Shown here: in pieces, positions 22,475 to 32,171 of the stretch | How the letters are laid out: each line of letters starts with the position of its first letter | Numbering within the stretch: the first letter of the stretch is position 1 | From: Lingula anatina | Taxonomy: Eukaryota > Brachiopoda > Lingulata > Lingulida > Lingulidae | Direction of reading: 5' to 3' | Length of the DNA stretch: 34,054 nt | NCBI RefSeq assembly: GCF_001039355.2 | Contig: NW_019773631.1 | Coordinates: 11,388-45,441, forward strand | Position numbers and translations under genes: made by a program | Notes under the pieces: generated by a model | The model's database searches: none | Told to the model about the DNA's origin: nothing | Seen by the model: the letters and a program-made list of their open reading frames with translations, nothing else

Positions 22475-24195
22475 GGGTGGAGCAGGTTGGAACAATGTTT
22501 TTTCAACAACTGACAGACCCTCTCTTTATGCCTGGAGACATTCGGCCTTTTGGTTAAATTGCACTAAAAATCAGGTGGAAGAAAGCCAGGGAGAACTAGA
22601 TTCTTAACACACTTTTTTACAAATGGATTCTTAATTGCACAGCAAGCAACATGAAGAATTCAATGAAAACTACTGGAAAAAAGAAATCAAAAACAGGTTA
22701 GCATTTGGTTGAAGCCACTCAGCAGTAATGCCATTGGAGACAAGCAGCCAGGACAACGCCAAACAAAATAACGAATAAACAAGAAAAAGTTGCAATTGTA
22801 CATTGCCAAATATAAATAGGTCACCACTAATGGCGCTTTAATCCCTGCGAATTTTTGATCAATGCGATGAACATTTACATTTTATCTTTATTTTTTTATT
22901 TGTTTTTTTGCATGGACAAGTTGCGCAAGTTGTGTAAAGAATTGTGTTTAGAACATGTGTCCACATAGGGTTTGTAAATATGAATCCAAATGTTCATTGA
23001 CATATATAAAGAAGTGTTAAATGAGAAATGTCACTTTATTGTTTAGACTGGATTGACATTCTGTGTCAAGTGTCAGTGAAACTACAAGCATAACCATTCA
23101 ATATTAACATTATTCAAATGTATGCACCTACTGTACTGGTAGTGTGTAGTTAGATGCAATATGCAGAGAGCAATGCCTCCAATGACCTTGACACTGACTG
23201 AACTCCATATGACCTAATGGATAAGACGGCTTGATGGCTGTGCCTTTAAAGAGGCGCAAATTGGAATGCTGTATGTTGTATTCAACAACAACTTTATGTT
23301 CTCATTACTAGTAAAAGGAAAGTCAAGTACCTTGTTACAATTCACTGTCAAGCTCACCGTTTGTAATTAGGGATGGTTGTCTCATTAAAGACCACTATAA
23401 CAGAATTAGTGCTTCTCTATGGACACTACCACCAGAGTCCTAAAGCTTGGAACTGAAAGCAATGAGAAAAATATTGGAGGAAAACCCCACCAAACTGACC
23501 TAGGACAGTTGAAAACATTTTAGCAAGAGGTGCCTCGATCACCAGAAGTGCCTTCAACAGGTTGTTCAGAAGACAGTTTACTGACCATGTTGACGCTTGC
23601 TATGAAAATATTTGATTCTCCGCCTACTGACTGAATAGTTTTGATTATCATTGTTTTGCACAAATGTGTGTTGATAACAAAAATATAAATATATTTGTGT
23701 TTTCAAACTATGTATACAAGAGATAATTATTAGCAAGGGGAATTTCCAGTCAGAACAACATGCACCTCTATATCAGATGCATCAAACTAAAATTACATCT
23801 TAAATTTATACACTGAACTCTTTGTCACATGAAAGGGAGATGGGGGCAACTTCCTTCCAAAAGGGCCAAGCCAGCTTTGCTGCACAAAGACAATCACTGG
23901 ATTCCAAACATGATGGATGAGGCCAGATAGAGGTATGCCAAAACTTGGAGAATTGAGGTATATAAATCATTAAAAGCACTTAATAATAAAATGTATAAAG
24001 CTAATTTTAAAATATGGAATATTACATACCTTACAGCTTAACCATTTACTTTGGCAATTTTGAAAATTGTGAACCTGTAACAATAAATTATCTGATTCCA
24101 ATAAATATAATTAAGAATGGTAGACAAGTTGAAAAAATAAGATGTAAGACATTACTGTAGTCCTATGTTTTTTAAGACTGAAAAATTGATTATAT
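22475..24195. other. Unassigned interval
   Basis: No open frame with recognisable content. The only structured item I noted is the tRNA-like block at 23203-23275. Confidence 0.4.
23203..23275 (+). repeat. tRNA-Arg-like sequence (pseudogene or SINE head)
   Basis: TGACCTAATGGATAAGACG closely resembles the D-arm/A-box of animal tRNA-Arg (TGGCCTAATGGATAAGGCG). About 46 nt later comes AATTGGAATGC, resembling a decayed B-box. CTCCATA at the start and TATGTTG at the end could partly pair as an acceptor stem. The anticodon stem does not pair, so it is not a working tRNA. Confidence 0.4.
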
Positions 24196-24862
24196 TGTAA
24201 CGAACGGGGCTCCAATAGCTCTACACCGATGCCGACAAAAATTTACCAATCCAAATTTAGTTGCCGTTCTAGAGCCGTTTAAAGACGAAAAGATGCCAAA
24301 TACCCCATGATTTTAAACAAAGAAAGAAACGTTAGATTTGTACCGCTGTACGGGAAAGAATCAACAATGACGTTCCAACCGTGTCGACGTGCCGTCAGAA
24401 AGTGTGACCGCGCGACCTGCGGTCATGACGTCACGGACGCTATAAATAACCGCTCAGCTGATCGTTAGCGGCGTCTTTCAAGTTCTTCAAGTTGAAGTGG
24501 GGAAGAAAGAAAGTATCTTAGAGTGACAGTCATAAAGCACAAGAGAGAGACAAAAAGTGAGTGAAACAGGCGGTGGGTAGCCCTCGGGCTACCCGACGTA
24601 GTCGGGTAAAATTGTGAAGAATTTTCGTTATGCCGTCCCCAGGCGTACGATATCGTCGCCATCCCCTAGATGACGCCGCCGTGTTCAACGGTCGTCGTTA
24701 TGCCGTCCCCAGGCGTACGATATCGTCGCCATCCCCTAGATGACGCCGCCGAGTTTAATGGTCGTCGTTATGCCGTCCCCAGGCGTAAGATGTCGTCGCC
24801 ATCCCCTAGATGACGCCGCCGCGTTCGACGGTCGTCGTTATGCCGTCCCCAGGCGTAAGATC
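24196..24862 (+). mobile_element. LTR-like 5' part (TGTAACG... with TATA box)
   Basis: It begins TGTAACGAACGGGGCTCC, similar to the start of the solo LTR at 29983 (TGTAACAAAGGGGG). Then follow TGACGTCA near 24426, TATAAATA at about 24441 and a GGGTAGCCCTCGGGCTACCC hairpin at about 24574. The order and spacing CRE-like/TATA/hairpin match the solo LTR. The sequence then enters a 70-bp tandem repeat and is lost at 24863. The 3' half of an LTR of the same sort lies at about 26850-27280, so this may be one LTR split by a ~2-kb insertion; that is inference. Confidence 0.55.
24626..24862. repeat. 70-bp tandem repeat, 3.4 copies
   Basis: CGTTATGCCGTCCCCAGGCG starts at 24626, 24696, 24766 and 24836, exactly 70 bp apart. 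It is GC-rich (gtcgtcgccatcccctagatgacgccgcc) and differs by only a few bases between copies, so it expanded recently compared with its surroundings. Confidence 0.9.
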
Positions 24863-24882
24863 CATACCATACTATACCATTA

Positions 24883-25157
24883 CTATAGTACAATACACCA
24901 AATTAAATATGACTTTCTGAACGATATTTCAGAATGTGATTCAGCATATTTTTACAGTGACAGATAAAAGTTTTTTTCTAAATATTTATTCTTTATTTCT
25001 ATTTACAGAGGCAGTTAGGTCGCATCATTCAAACGATGTCTCTGAAGACATTTTTAGATCTTATGTTAAAGATTTTCTGAACGGATTGCAAGACGGGAAT
25101 GGCAGAAGAAGGAAAAGAGCCGTGAAAGACCTAATATAAATTATTTGGCTAATTATT
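24883..25157 (+). repeat. Duplicated segment, left copy, carrying an exon
   Basis: From CTATAGTACAATACACC to GGCTAATTATT this matches 32172-32450 in the same orientation, with about 90% identity by eye. It contains an exon at 25009-25139 (acceptor CTATTTACAG, 131 nt, TAA stop). The exon reads AVRSHHSNDVSEDIFRSYV, then KDFLNG and NGRRRKR, open in both copies. Splice entry is phase 1. The exon pattern (VRxx...V(S/T)E...DRNG.RRKR) matches exon 2 of the gene at 17673-18269. No upstream exon is present on this side; LTR-like DNA abuts it instead. Confidence 0.75.
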
Positions 25158-26500
25158 AAAGGGGTTCTTACCAATATAGATCAGGCTTATATACCTGTTG
25201 GAATTTTAATTATTTAATCTATTTAATTACATGTTTGTAAACATTGTAACAGGATAAGGAGGATTCTTAATTTATTACCTCATGTTAGGGGGTTAGTGCT
25301 CTCAGAGCAATGTCTGTACTTGCAGAGAGTTTGGCATGTGTCAGGGATATTGTTATTTACAAGGTGCCTTTTTCATGGGTATTATTTATGATCTGTTTTG
25401 CTTTGCTGCATTGTTAAACTTTGCATTCTATTTGTACTTTTATTATGAACATTATATGTTGCTGTTACTTTCTATTTTAATCTATTAATCAGCTGGTAAC
25501 ATTTGAAGCTGCATTCAGCACGTTTCATGCAGGTGTTGCTTTTATCTTTTTTATGTATTGATCAGCTGAATATCTTCTATTTTATGTATTAATTGGCTAA
25601 TTATTTTTGAAACTGCATTCTATATGGATATTGCATTTGAGGAGTGGCCCTTAATTTTTTACATGTATGTTACCAGCAAGGTTATATAATGTGTAATAAT
25701 TTTGTTTAGTTTTGAAGCACAGAATAAATACTCGAATCTTGTATGTCTCTTTTTATAGTAATCTTATTGAATAATTTAAAATTTATTATTATTTAAAAAA
25801 AAAAATCTGGACCATATGTGGTCCACATCTGGCCCTAATCTGGCCTCTTTGATATTGATCTGGCCCACATCCGGCATGCCATAGTGATAATGAACTTAGA
25901 AAATGAGTTCTTATTGCAGATAAAAGAAGCAAGGGCACAAAAAAGGCCTCCAGTATGTTAACTAATTTATGATCAACTTACAAAAGTCTGTCCTTAACAA
26001 AGCCCTGAAAAAGCCTCTATTCTAATGATGACATCTTCTTACTGTGAACACAGGGAGAAGCAGACCTTAAAGAATTTGCAAAACTTTGAAGAAAACCCTT
26101 GATTCGCTTTACTCTCAACTACTCTAACCAAAAACAAAACCTTTTGGATACCACTGTCTCTATAAATAACAATAGACTGGCAACATGCATATATAGAAAA
26201 TCCACAGATCACTGACCTTGCCCACATAACAATAGTTTCCATCCTTTGCATATAAAAAAAATCTATTGTATATCATCATACTTCAAGATATTATCATCAT
26301 GCAGGTGAATTTATATGCATGATAATATCAAAGAATCAACTTGGAACCCAAAGCATCAGTTCACTCATAGAGTGCTGATCTAAGAGCAGATCACAATTCC
26401 CAAATGGTGCCACAATAGGAATGTGTGGAAAGGATTCTGGTGTGGTTTCTCTCTGATTTCAAGAAAGTGCACAGAACAACAACATGAAACGATTGAAACT
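25158..26500. other. Non-coding, possible 3' UTR then unassigned
   Basis: AATAAA at 25723-25728 follows the exon above and could end its transcript near 25745. At 25806-25880 there is a cluster of 'atctggcc/catccggc' short repeats after an A run. A hairpin (GATATTATCATCATGCA / TGCATGATAATATC) lies at 26287-26329. No gene is recognised. Confidence 0.4.
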
Positions 26501-26849
26501 GGTCATTTCTGTCAGTGTGGATTTCCTCTGTAGCGATTTAGACTTAACGATTTAGACAGCGAATCTGGAAGGTTACACTAACGCGTTATCCTAACTAAAG
26601 TAACGAACGGTGTCCGCATTTCGAGCTCAATATCTAAATTAGGTTTATATCTAAATTTGCGCGGTTCCGGACAGGCCATGTGATGTGGTATGAACTCCCT
26701 ACAATGGGGACAACATCTTGAAGAGAGAATTACAGAACGGACAGCACCACAGAGATGAGGGACATTAAGAAAATAACATGTCTGAGCCCGTCGGCAGTTA
26801 GTGCTGAGATCATTTCTTGACCACTTCACTATCAGACGTCGGTTCGTCG

Positions 26850-27280
26850 CCAGCCACGGCGCTACCCAGATGACTGTGCAAGCAACGACACTACCATAAG
26901 ATGACTACGTACAATAATCCATACAAAGGGATATGTGATCTATGAAACTGCGGCGCTATCCATAAGATGACTACGCAAGCCACAACACTACCAGAGATGC
27001 CGTCACGCACAACATTTAAAATTTATGAACTTTAATGACCTTAAGTCACGTTAAAGGATACTCGGGAATGCATGAACTATTGTAGCCATAAGTCACGTTT
27101 ATATTGCATGAATTTTTGTATTCAATGTTTGGAGATTTAATAATCATATTGGAAATGTAATACATGTCTTTTTATTTCCGAAGGTTGGGGATAAACTTTC
27201 CCCAAGGTACAGGTAACATCAATCCCACTCCGCGTCGGGGTGTTGTCGCCAACTCGAGGTGGACGGCCGCGTCGCATTGC
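26850..27280 (+). mobile_element. LTR-like 3' part
   Basis: It contains two diverged copies of a 'cggcgctaccca-(ta)agatgactacg' unit (about 26860 and 26952), echoing the 70-bp repeats. It then has TTTATTTCCGAAGG followed by GGGGATAAACTTTCCCC, and ends GTCGCATTGCAGTATAATA. The solo LTR has the same closing order (TTTATTTCTGAAGG, GGGATATACTTTCCC, ending GCGTTACA then GTAT). This supports the same LTR family, decayed. The interval just before it (26520-26850) has TGTAGCG and GTAACGAACGG pieces that may also belong to it. Confidence 0.5.
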
Positions 27281-27990
27281 AGTATAATAAAACACATTTC
27301 CTCTTGTGCTGTGTCAATATTCATATAGTACACTTGGGACTGGGCTCTACATAGAAAGTGTAATACAAAACCCTGTTAAATTAAACAAACTTCTTTATCT
27401 AAAAAATATGAAAGAAACTAGAGAGGAATTTCCAAGCTACATGTTTTGTTCATGACATTTTGTTTTGTAATATCTGTCACACTGGAGAAAATGAGAGGAT
27501 GTTGGTTGGTGCCTAGAGAGAATTTTTATAATTTCTAACATACTTTATCACAAGAAAACTGAACTGCATATTAAAAACCAGGCCTATCTGAAATAATAAA
27601 CAAACAATAACCAGCTAGATCTGGTCACTCCCATGGAACTAGTTTCAGGTTATGAAGAGTCATTTCTTATAAAAAAATACAAAATAAAGTCTCGAAAAAT
27701 TGACATAATTTGCTGCTGCAACATTTGGTATTGCTATATGTTGCTTTCAGAAAAAGTCGCCAATATCTTCCTTGCATCTGGTGCTGAGGTCATTGTACAA
27801 AATATTTTTATTTTGTGATATATAGTTTGTTGTCATAAGGTAATTAAACCTGACGACATGGAGATAATTTAGTTTTGAATTTTGGTGAATTATCAGTGAT
27901 GTGACATATTGTTATAATTAAAGGCTTGCTATAGGGGACAATTTTTACAGAGTAAAACATCTTTTTGGACTTTGGGTCAAAGAAATATTA
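27281..27990. other. Unassigned interval
   Basis: I see no supported feature; the 61-codon plus frame at 27633-27818 has no recognisable content. Confidence 0.35.
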
Positions 27991-27993
27991 CGA

Positions 27994-28171
27994 TCTGTGA
28001 AGGGAGAATAGTCTGAGCTCTGAATGGCCTTATTTGCCATGTATTACCCTTTCTGTGAAGGGAGAAGTCTTTTGAGCTCTAAATGGCCATATTTGCCATA
28101 TTTTACCCTTTCTGTGAAGGGAGAACATGTATTTGAGCTTTGAATGGCCATATTTGCCATGTGTTATCCTT
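27994..28171. repeat. 58/59-bp tandem repeat, 3 copies
   Basis: TCTGTGAAGGGAGAA begins at 27994, 28052 and 28111. Each copy continues with GAGCT(C/T)(T)(G/A)AATGGCC and ATTTGCCAT. It ends about 280 bp before the Rep-like frame. Confidence 0.85.
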
Positions 28172-28446
28172 TTTGATGCAATAAAAAATCGCTCATTTTT
28201 CAGCTCTTAATGCACTTTTTTTTTAATACTTATAATCAAGTTATTAAAAAAAATACATTATTTCATAGTATGCTGATGGGAATTTCATGTAAAAATAATG
28301 TAAATTTTGATTTCAATCTAATACATCAAAACTAAAATCTGAACTCAAAGTCACACGCAAATTAAAGATGGCAGCAACTTTTTCCAGAAGCAACCAAATG
28401 TGACAGCAACAAATGAATTTAAACTTTTTAGAGACTACAAAGGTAA

Positions 28447-30024
28447 AGAACATACTTTGGAGCAGGACCGTTTCACTGGAATTCTCTTGCGTACAAGATT
28501 ATTGTTGGACCGGTGGAGCAACCAGACCAGTACGAGAATGTTGCACATCGCCACGGTATCATTAGGATGTTAAATGGAGCTGTTATTACATTACGCCAGG
28601 CTTTAACCATTCTTCATCGCCATGGATTAGCAGATCCCATGGAGGAGGAAATTTATCTTCAGCCCTTAAAGGGTACTTTTGCAGGATACGTGGAATACTG
28701 CTTTAAATCGGAACAACAGGCACGTAACAGGAGGAGTGTCGCACAAGGAGGAGGAGATGCCGAGGACATCGAAACACAGGAGGATGTCGCAACAATGCCG
28801 GCTGTTGGATCCGACAAGGATGTCATGATAAAGTCTGCAATTGACTCAATCAGGCAATCAGGTGAGGTCGTAGATTATACTAGCTTACGTAGTGAAATAA
28901 TTCGTTCTCACGGGGTCCATGCATGGACCAAAGTTATCAAAATTGCAGAGGAATACTTGGCCCATATGGCCTCCTCAGATAGCAGGCGTGTTATTGATGT
29001 TCCATATGATGATGACGCCAATGTAGAGCAATACTTGAAAGCTTTTGAGGCATTTCAAAATGCCATTGCTGATAATTTAAATACCAATGGTTTAGATACC
29101 TGTCATTCAGCATTTAATGACGCCACGCGTAGCGATCAGATTAATGCTATTTTGTGCATATCTTTGTTACCAAATTTGTTTCAAAGAATTGAAATGGATA
29201 ACATTCCTGCACTTTATTTCTGGGGCATTCCGCACAGTGGAAAAAGTTATATGTTTAACAAGAGTTCCTACTATCGTAGAGTGCCAACTGACGCAGACGG
29301 CGTGGGCCGATTTTCATTGTATCAATCATCTGCATTCCTCTGCGAGGATATTCGTGCAGAATTTATAAATCATTCCAAGAATTTGTCTGTTTTGCGGGAC
29401 ATGAGTCTCGGTGGCAAAGCCATAGTTAAGGTTCACGCTGGTACGGCTGAAGTAGTTGCTTGGATTGTAATTACGTCAAATGAAAAGCCTGTATTTTTGC
29501 AGCCTTATGCTGGTGAAGAAACTGATGCGGATGCCCAACTTACTTACAAACGTAGTTGTAATGCATGGCGGAGACGTTTTCTCACACTACAATTCACAAA
29601 AGCCGCCGATGCTCAAGATATTGTAGTTAACTTTAGGAGAGAAAAGTTGAAAAGTGTCATGGCTACCAAATATAGAGAATGTTTTGATAAAATTCAGTCA
29701 CACACTGTAAAGAATATGTTAAGTGGTTACAATGCTAATTTAGATGCATACTTACCTGATTGGCCTGATAGAGTCGAGGACATGGACAGCGACACCGTTA
29801 TCTCTGTTCATTCGTCCGATTCATCGCCTTCTGCATTGGCTAGTGGACAACCTGGTCCGTCGACTTCTTCGCCCGGCTCATCCCTCAAACAGGCCAGAAA
29901 ACGATTCAAACGTTCACTCTTCTGGATTGGATCAGACGACGAAGACGAGGAACCCAAACCCTTGCCTCTTGATGAAATGTATTGTAACAAAGGGGGTCAC
30001 AGGAGCCACGAATCTGCTATTTAA
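28447..30024 (+). CDS. Rep/NS1-like replication initiator (HUH + SF3 helicase), endogenous viral-type
   Basis: An uninterrupted frame from after TAA 28444-28446 to TAA at 30024. Residues below are counted from GTG 28513. An HUH-type His pair (AHRHG, residues 11-15) is followed by YVEYCFK (59-65), resembling the nickase tyrosine/lysine motif. The SF3 helicase follows: Walker A GIPHSGKS (238-245), Walker-B-like LCEDI (276-280), the SLGGKAIVKV box (298-307), motif C VITSNE (319-324) and RRR (353-355). A basic RKRFKR patch (462-467) could be nuclear targeting; an acidic run DDEDEE follows. Parvovirus NS1 has this HUH+SF3 order; such proteins nick and unwind viral DNA in the nucleus. The first in-frame ATG is at 28567, after the HUH pair, so the 5' end is broken or spliced. 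The last 13 codons come from an inserted LTR. No capsid gene is seen. It could be an endogenous virus copy or an undescribed Rep-bearing element. Confidence 0.8.
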   Translation, partial: RTYFGAGPFHWNSLAYKIIVGPVEQPDQYENVAHRHGIIRMLNGAVITLRQALTILHRHGLADPMEEEIYLQPLKGTFAGYVEYCFKSEQQARNRRSVAQGGGDAEDIETQEDVATMPAVGSDKDVMIKSAIDSIRQSGEVVDYTSLRSEIIRSHGVHAWTKVIKIAEEYLAHMASSDSRRVIDVPYDDDANVEQYLKAFEAFQNAIADNLNTNGLDTCHSAFNDATRSDQINAILCISLLPNLFQRIEMDNIPALYFWGIPHSGKSYMFNKSSYYRRVPTDADGVGRFSLYQSSAFLCEDIRAEFINHSKNLSVLRDMSLGGKAIVKVHAGTAEVVAWIVITSNEKPVFLQPYAGEETDADAQLTYKRSCNAWRRRFLTLQFTKAADAQDIVVNFRREKLKSVMATKYRECFDKIQSHTVKNMLSGYNANLDAYLPDWPDRVEDMDSDTVISVHSSDSSPSALASGQPGPSTSSPGSSLKQARKRFKRSLFWIGSDDEDEEPKPLPLDEMYCNKGGHRSHESAI

Positions 30025-30691
30025 AATCATTAGAAACAATGTAAACATGTGCTGCACTATCGTCTGCTATGACCGGAATCTAATTTTCTTCAATAACTTT
30101 ACATTAAATCTTACCTAAGACTTCGTTTTTCCTTAGAGACATATGTCCTGGAGTTTATCCAACTAAACCCATAGGTTAATTCTTCATTTAAATCCCAAAT
30201 AATGGAAATACGGCGCTAAATCTACAATACACAAGTTAGTGACACTTCCATGCAGAGCGGCCATGCTGTTCGGTCGCGACCTTCGACCTTTGACCGCAGC
30301 GCGAGCATGACGTAACGGAGTCTATAAATAGGGCTGCAGAGCCAAAGCGTGGGTTCCTCGAAAAGCTGACTCCCCTTTCGACAGAATTAGAATCAACAGC
30401 CTTTAGTACCAGTGAGTTAGATTTTATTTAGAGGGTGCCCCCGCGGGGGTAACCCGCCTGTCATTAGCCATTTTCTCAATTTTATAGACATTTATGACAA
30501 TAAGTCATGTGAGAGTCACCACTGACTTGAGAATTTTATGGTCGATTTATCCGTTTAATAAAAATTTATTAAAACATAAAATCTGCCTCTTTATTTCTGA
30601 AGGACAGGGATATACTTTCCCTAAGAAACACCCAAGTTCCCATGCCGCGCATGGGTGTCGCGGTCGCTCGGGCCCGACCCCTCGCGTTACA
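29983..30691 (+). mobile_element. 709-bp solo LTR inserted in the Rep-like ORF
   Basis: It starts TGTAAC and ends GTTACA, with the direct copy GTAT on both sides (29979-29982 and 30692-30695). Inside are TGACGTAA near 30309, TATAAATA at about 30322, a GGGTGCCCCCGCGGGGGTAACCC hairpin at about 30433-30455, and AATAAA near 30559. TTTATTTCTGAAGG with the GGGATATACTTTCCC stem follows near 30590-30625. No primer-binding site or coding region is attached, so it is a solo LTR left by recombination. The interval is less AT-rich than its surroundings. Confidence 0.85.
30316..30332 (+). promoter_or_regulatory. TATA box of the solo LTR
   Basis: GTCTATAAATAGGG, with TGACGTAA (CRE/ATF-like) about 12 bp upstream. 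The same pairing TGACGTCA plus CTATAAATAACC occurs at about 24426-24450 in the other LTR, which supports it being the U3 promoter. Confidence 0.6.
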
Positions 30692-30695
30692 GTAT

Positions 30696-31035
30696 TATGC
30701 TACATGAAAACATTGCAGTTGACATTGAGCAATAACTGATATATTGCAACACTTATAAACTTCCAAACAGAAAAACATGTGAATTAAGAAAGAATTCAGC
30801 GTTGGGCTGGACAGGCCCTATCAAAACTATAAGTGACTGAAAGAAAATGCCTCACGTTGCTGTTATGCAATGCACATGTTATAGCCAAACACAACAGGTG
30901 AAATTGTTTTCTAACTAACACTAATTGCATAGGAAATGAAAGTAGAAATCAGTGTTGCATTGTTTTTCAGGTTCATTAATCTTGTGTGCCATCTGTGGAC
31001 TGTATTAGAGTCTGGGGACTGTACTAGAGTCTGGG
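30696..31035. other. Unassigned interval
   Basis: Nothing recognised. The Rep-like reading frame, followed past the second GTAT copy, meets a stop within a few codons, so little of that gene lies here. Confidence 0.4.
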
Positions 31036-32108
31036 GACATGCCCTCTGGAGACATCTTAGGTGATTCGGCCTATGTTCTGAGGTCTTGGCTCATGACACC
31101 CAAAATACAGTCGGGTAGAAGAGAAAAGGAAGAAAAGATGTGGGCCGGGAGAAGAGGAAAAGGCATGCTGAAGAAAACGAGAGAGCGGAAATGTGAGTTA
31201 CACTGTTCATTACAGCCCATAAGAAGACACGAATTCTCACCAAGTGCGCTTTTGGAGTCCTAAAGAACTGTTTCAGTTGAATGGTTAATTTTAATTTGTT
31301 AGTTATACTATGTAAATTTAGTATTACGCATTTCTTTCCTTGTGTGAAATTTATTTCAAGTAAAGTAATAACAATTACACTGTCATTCCTAGTATTATTA
31401 CTCTTACGCACAGTGATTGCGANGTAATACGTACCCAGTGCTAGTGATTTGGCTGCGAGTGCGTTACCCGAGGAAACGTTAATTATTAGCAGTTATCTAC
31501 GCTTTTTAACTTCCTCTGCCAGATATTTTGATTTCCACTGCCATCTTCCCATTTAAAAGTACTTTTGGTAAATATAACTCGCTTACCTGCAAAGATTCGG
31601 TGAGCAATTCTTCTTCTCCTTCACGTCCACGCTCACCTTCGAAACGACATGCTGTCTGCATTGTTTACATCTCGTATCTGAGTCGAGAAGCCGCGTTATT
31701 TCAAACTGTGTCAAGATGGCTGACGCCCGGGGTTCGAAAGTGGACGGTGAATATGATTCTTTTTTTCGATATTGATTAAGGCCATTTACCTGCCATTTTA
31801 TGCTTTATCCATAGCAATTGTTCTCAGATAAGTTCAAAAAGAAGCAATCCATGCACTAAAAAGGCGTTTTTAATCCTATTTTTTGTCCCTTTAATGTCAT
31901 TTTTCATAATAAGGAAAAGAAAAAAAAATCTGCCCTCAACAAAACTTTATTTTTCAATGCTTTCAGGTGCCTTCACAAGTCAGGAGGGTGCCTAATGTAT
32001 TCTCCTGAGGTCAGTGCCAACATCATTCTGGCATGTTGCAAGCTCCACAATTTTTACATCAGGGAAGGGATATGCCAGATGTTGATGTGGAGGCTTGTGA
32101 ATATGAGG
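31036..32108 (+). pseudogene. Second HARBI1-type transposase remnant
   Basis: Exon B remains at 31036-31276: PSGDILGDSAYVLRSWLMTP (family LLGDSGYxLRPWLMTP, second catalytic D) and, after a purine-rich interruption, AHKKTRILTKCAFGVLKN, where the family has a catalytic E before GVLK; here the nearby residue is changed. Exon C starts 31967 (acceptor GCTTTCAG) with CLHKSGGCLMYSPEVSANI and continues KLHNFYIREGI. It then shifts frame into the CEYEGQEVHLGEYPADG segment. The B/C intron site equals that of the first copy. It diverges strongly from the first copy, so it is a different Harbinger family. One ambiguous base (N) lies at 31423. Confidence 0.75.
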
Positions 32109-32171
32109 GTCAGGAGGTACATCTGGGAGAGTACCCAGCTGATGGGGTACAGTGTAGAGAGTGTCTCATTG

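Noticed and set aside
26578-26829. 83-codon minus-strand frame with CPHCRE..HH..CP
   Set aside because: The Cys/His spacing recalls LINE C-terminal zinc knuckles, but there is no other LINE motif nearby and the interval may belong to an LTR.
29808-29990. Minus- and alternate-frame ORFs inside the Rep-like gene (also 29117-29368, 29744-30118)
   Set aside because: Shadows of the SF3/HUH frame; no separate motif.
31660-31780. ATGGCTGACGCCCGG exon-like start within the Harbinger intron
   Set aside because: A good start context, but only a few codons before a stop and no matched downstream exon.
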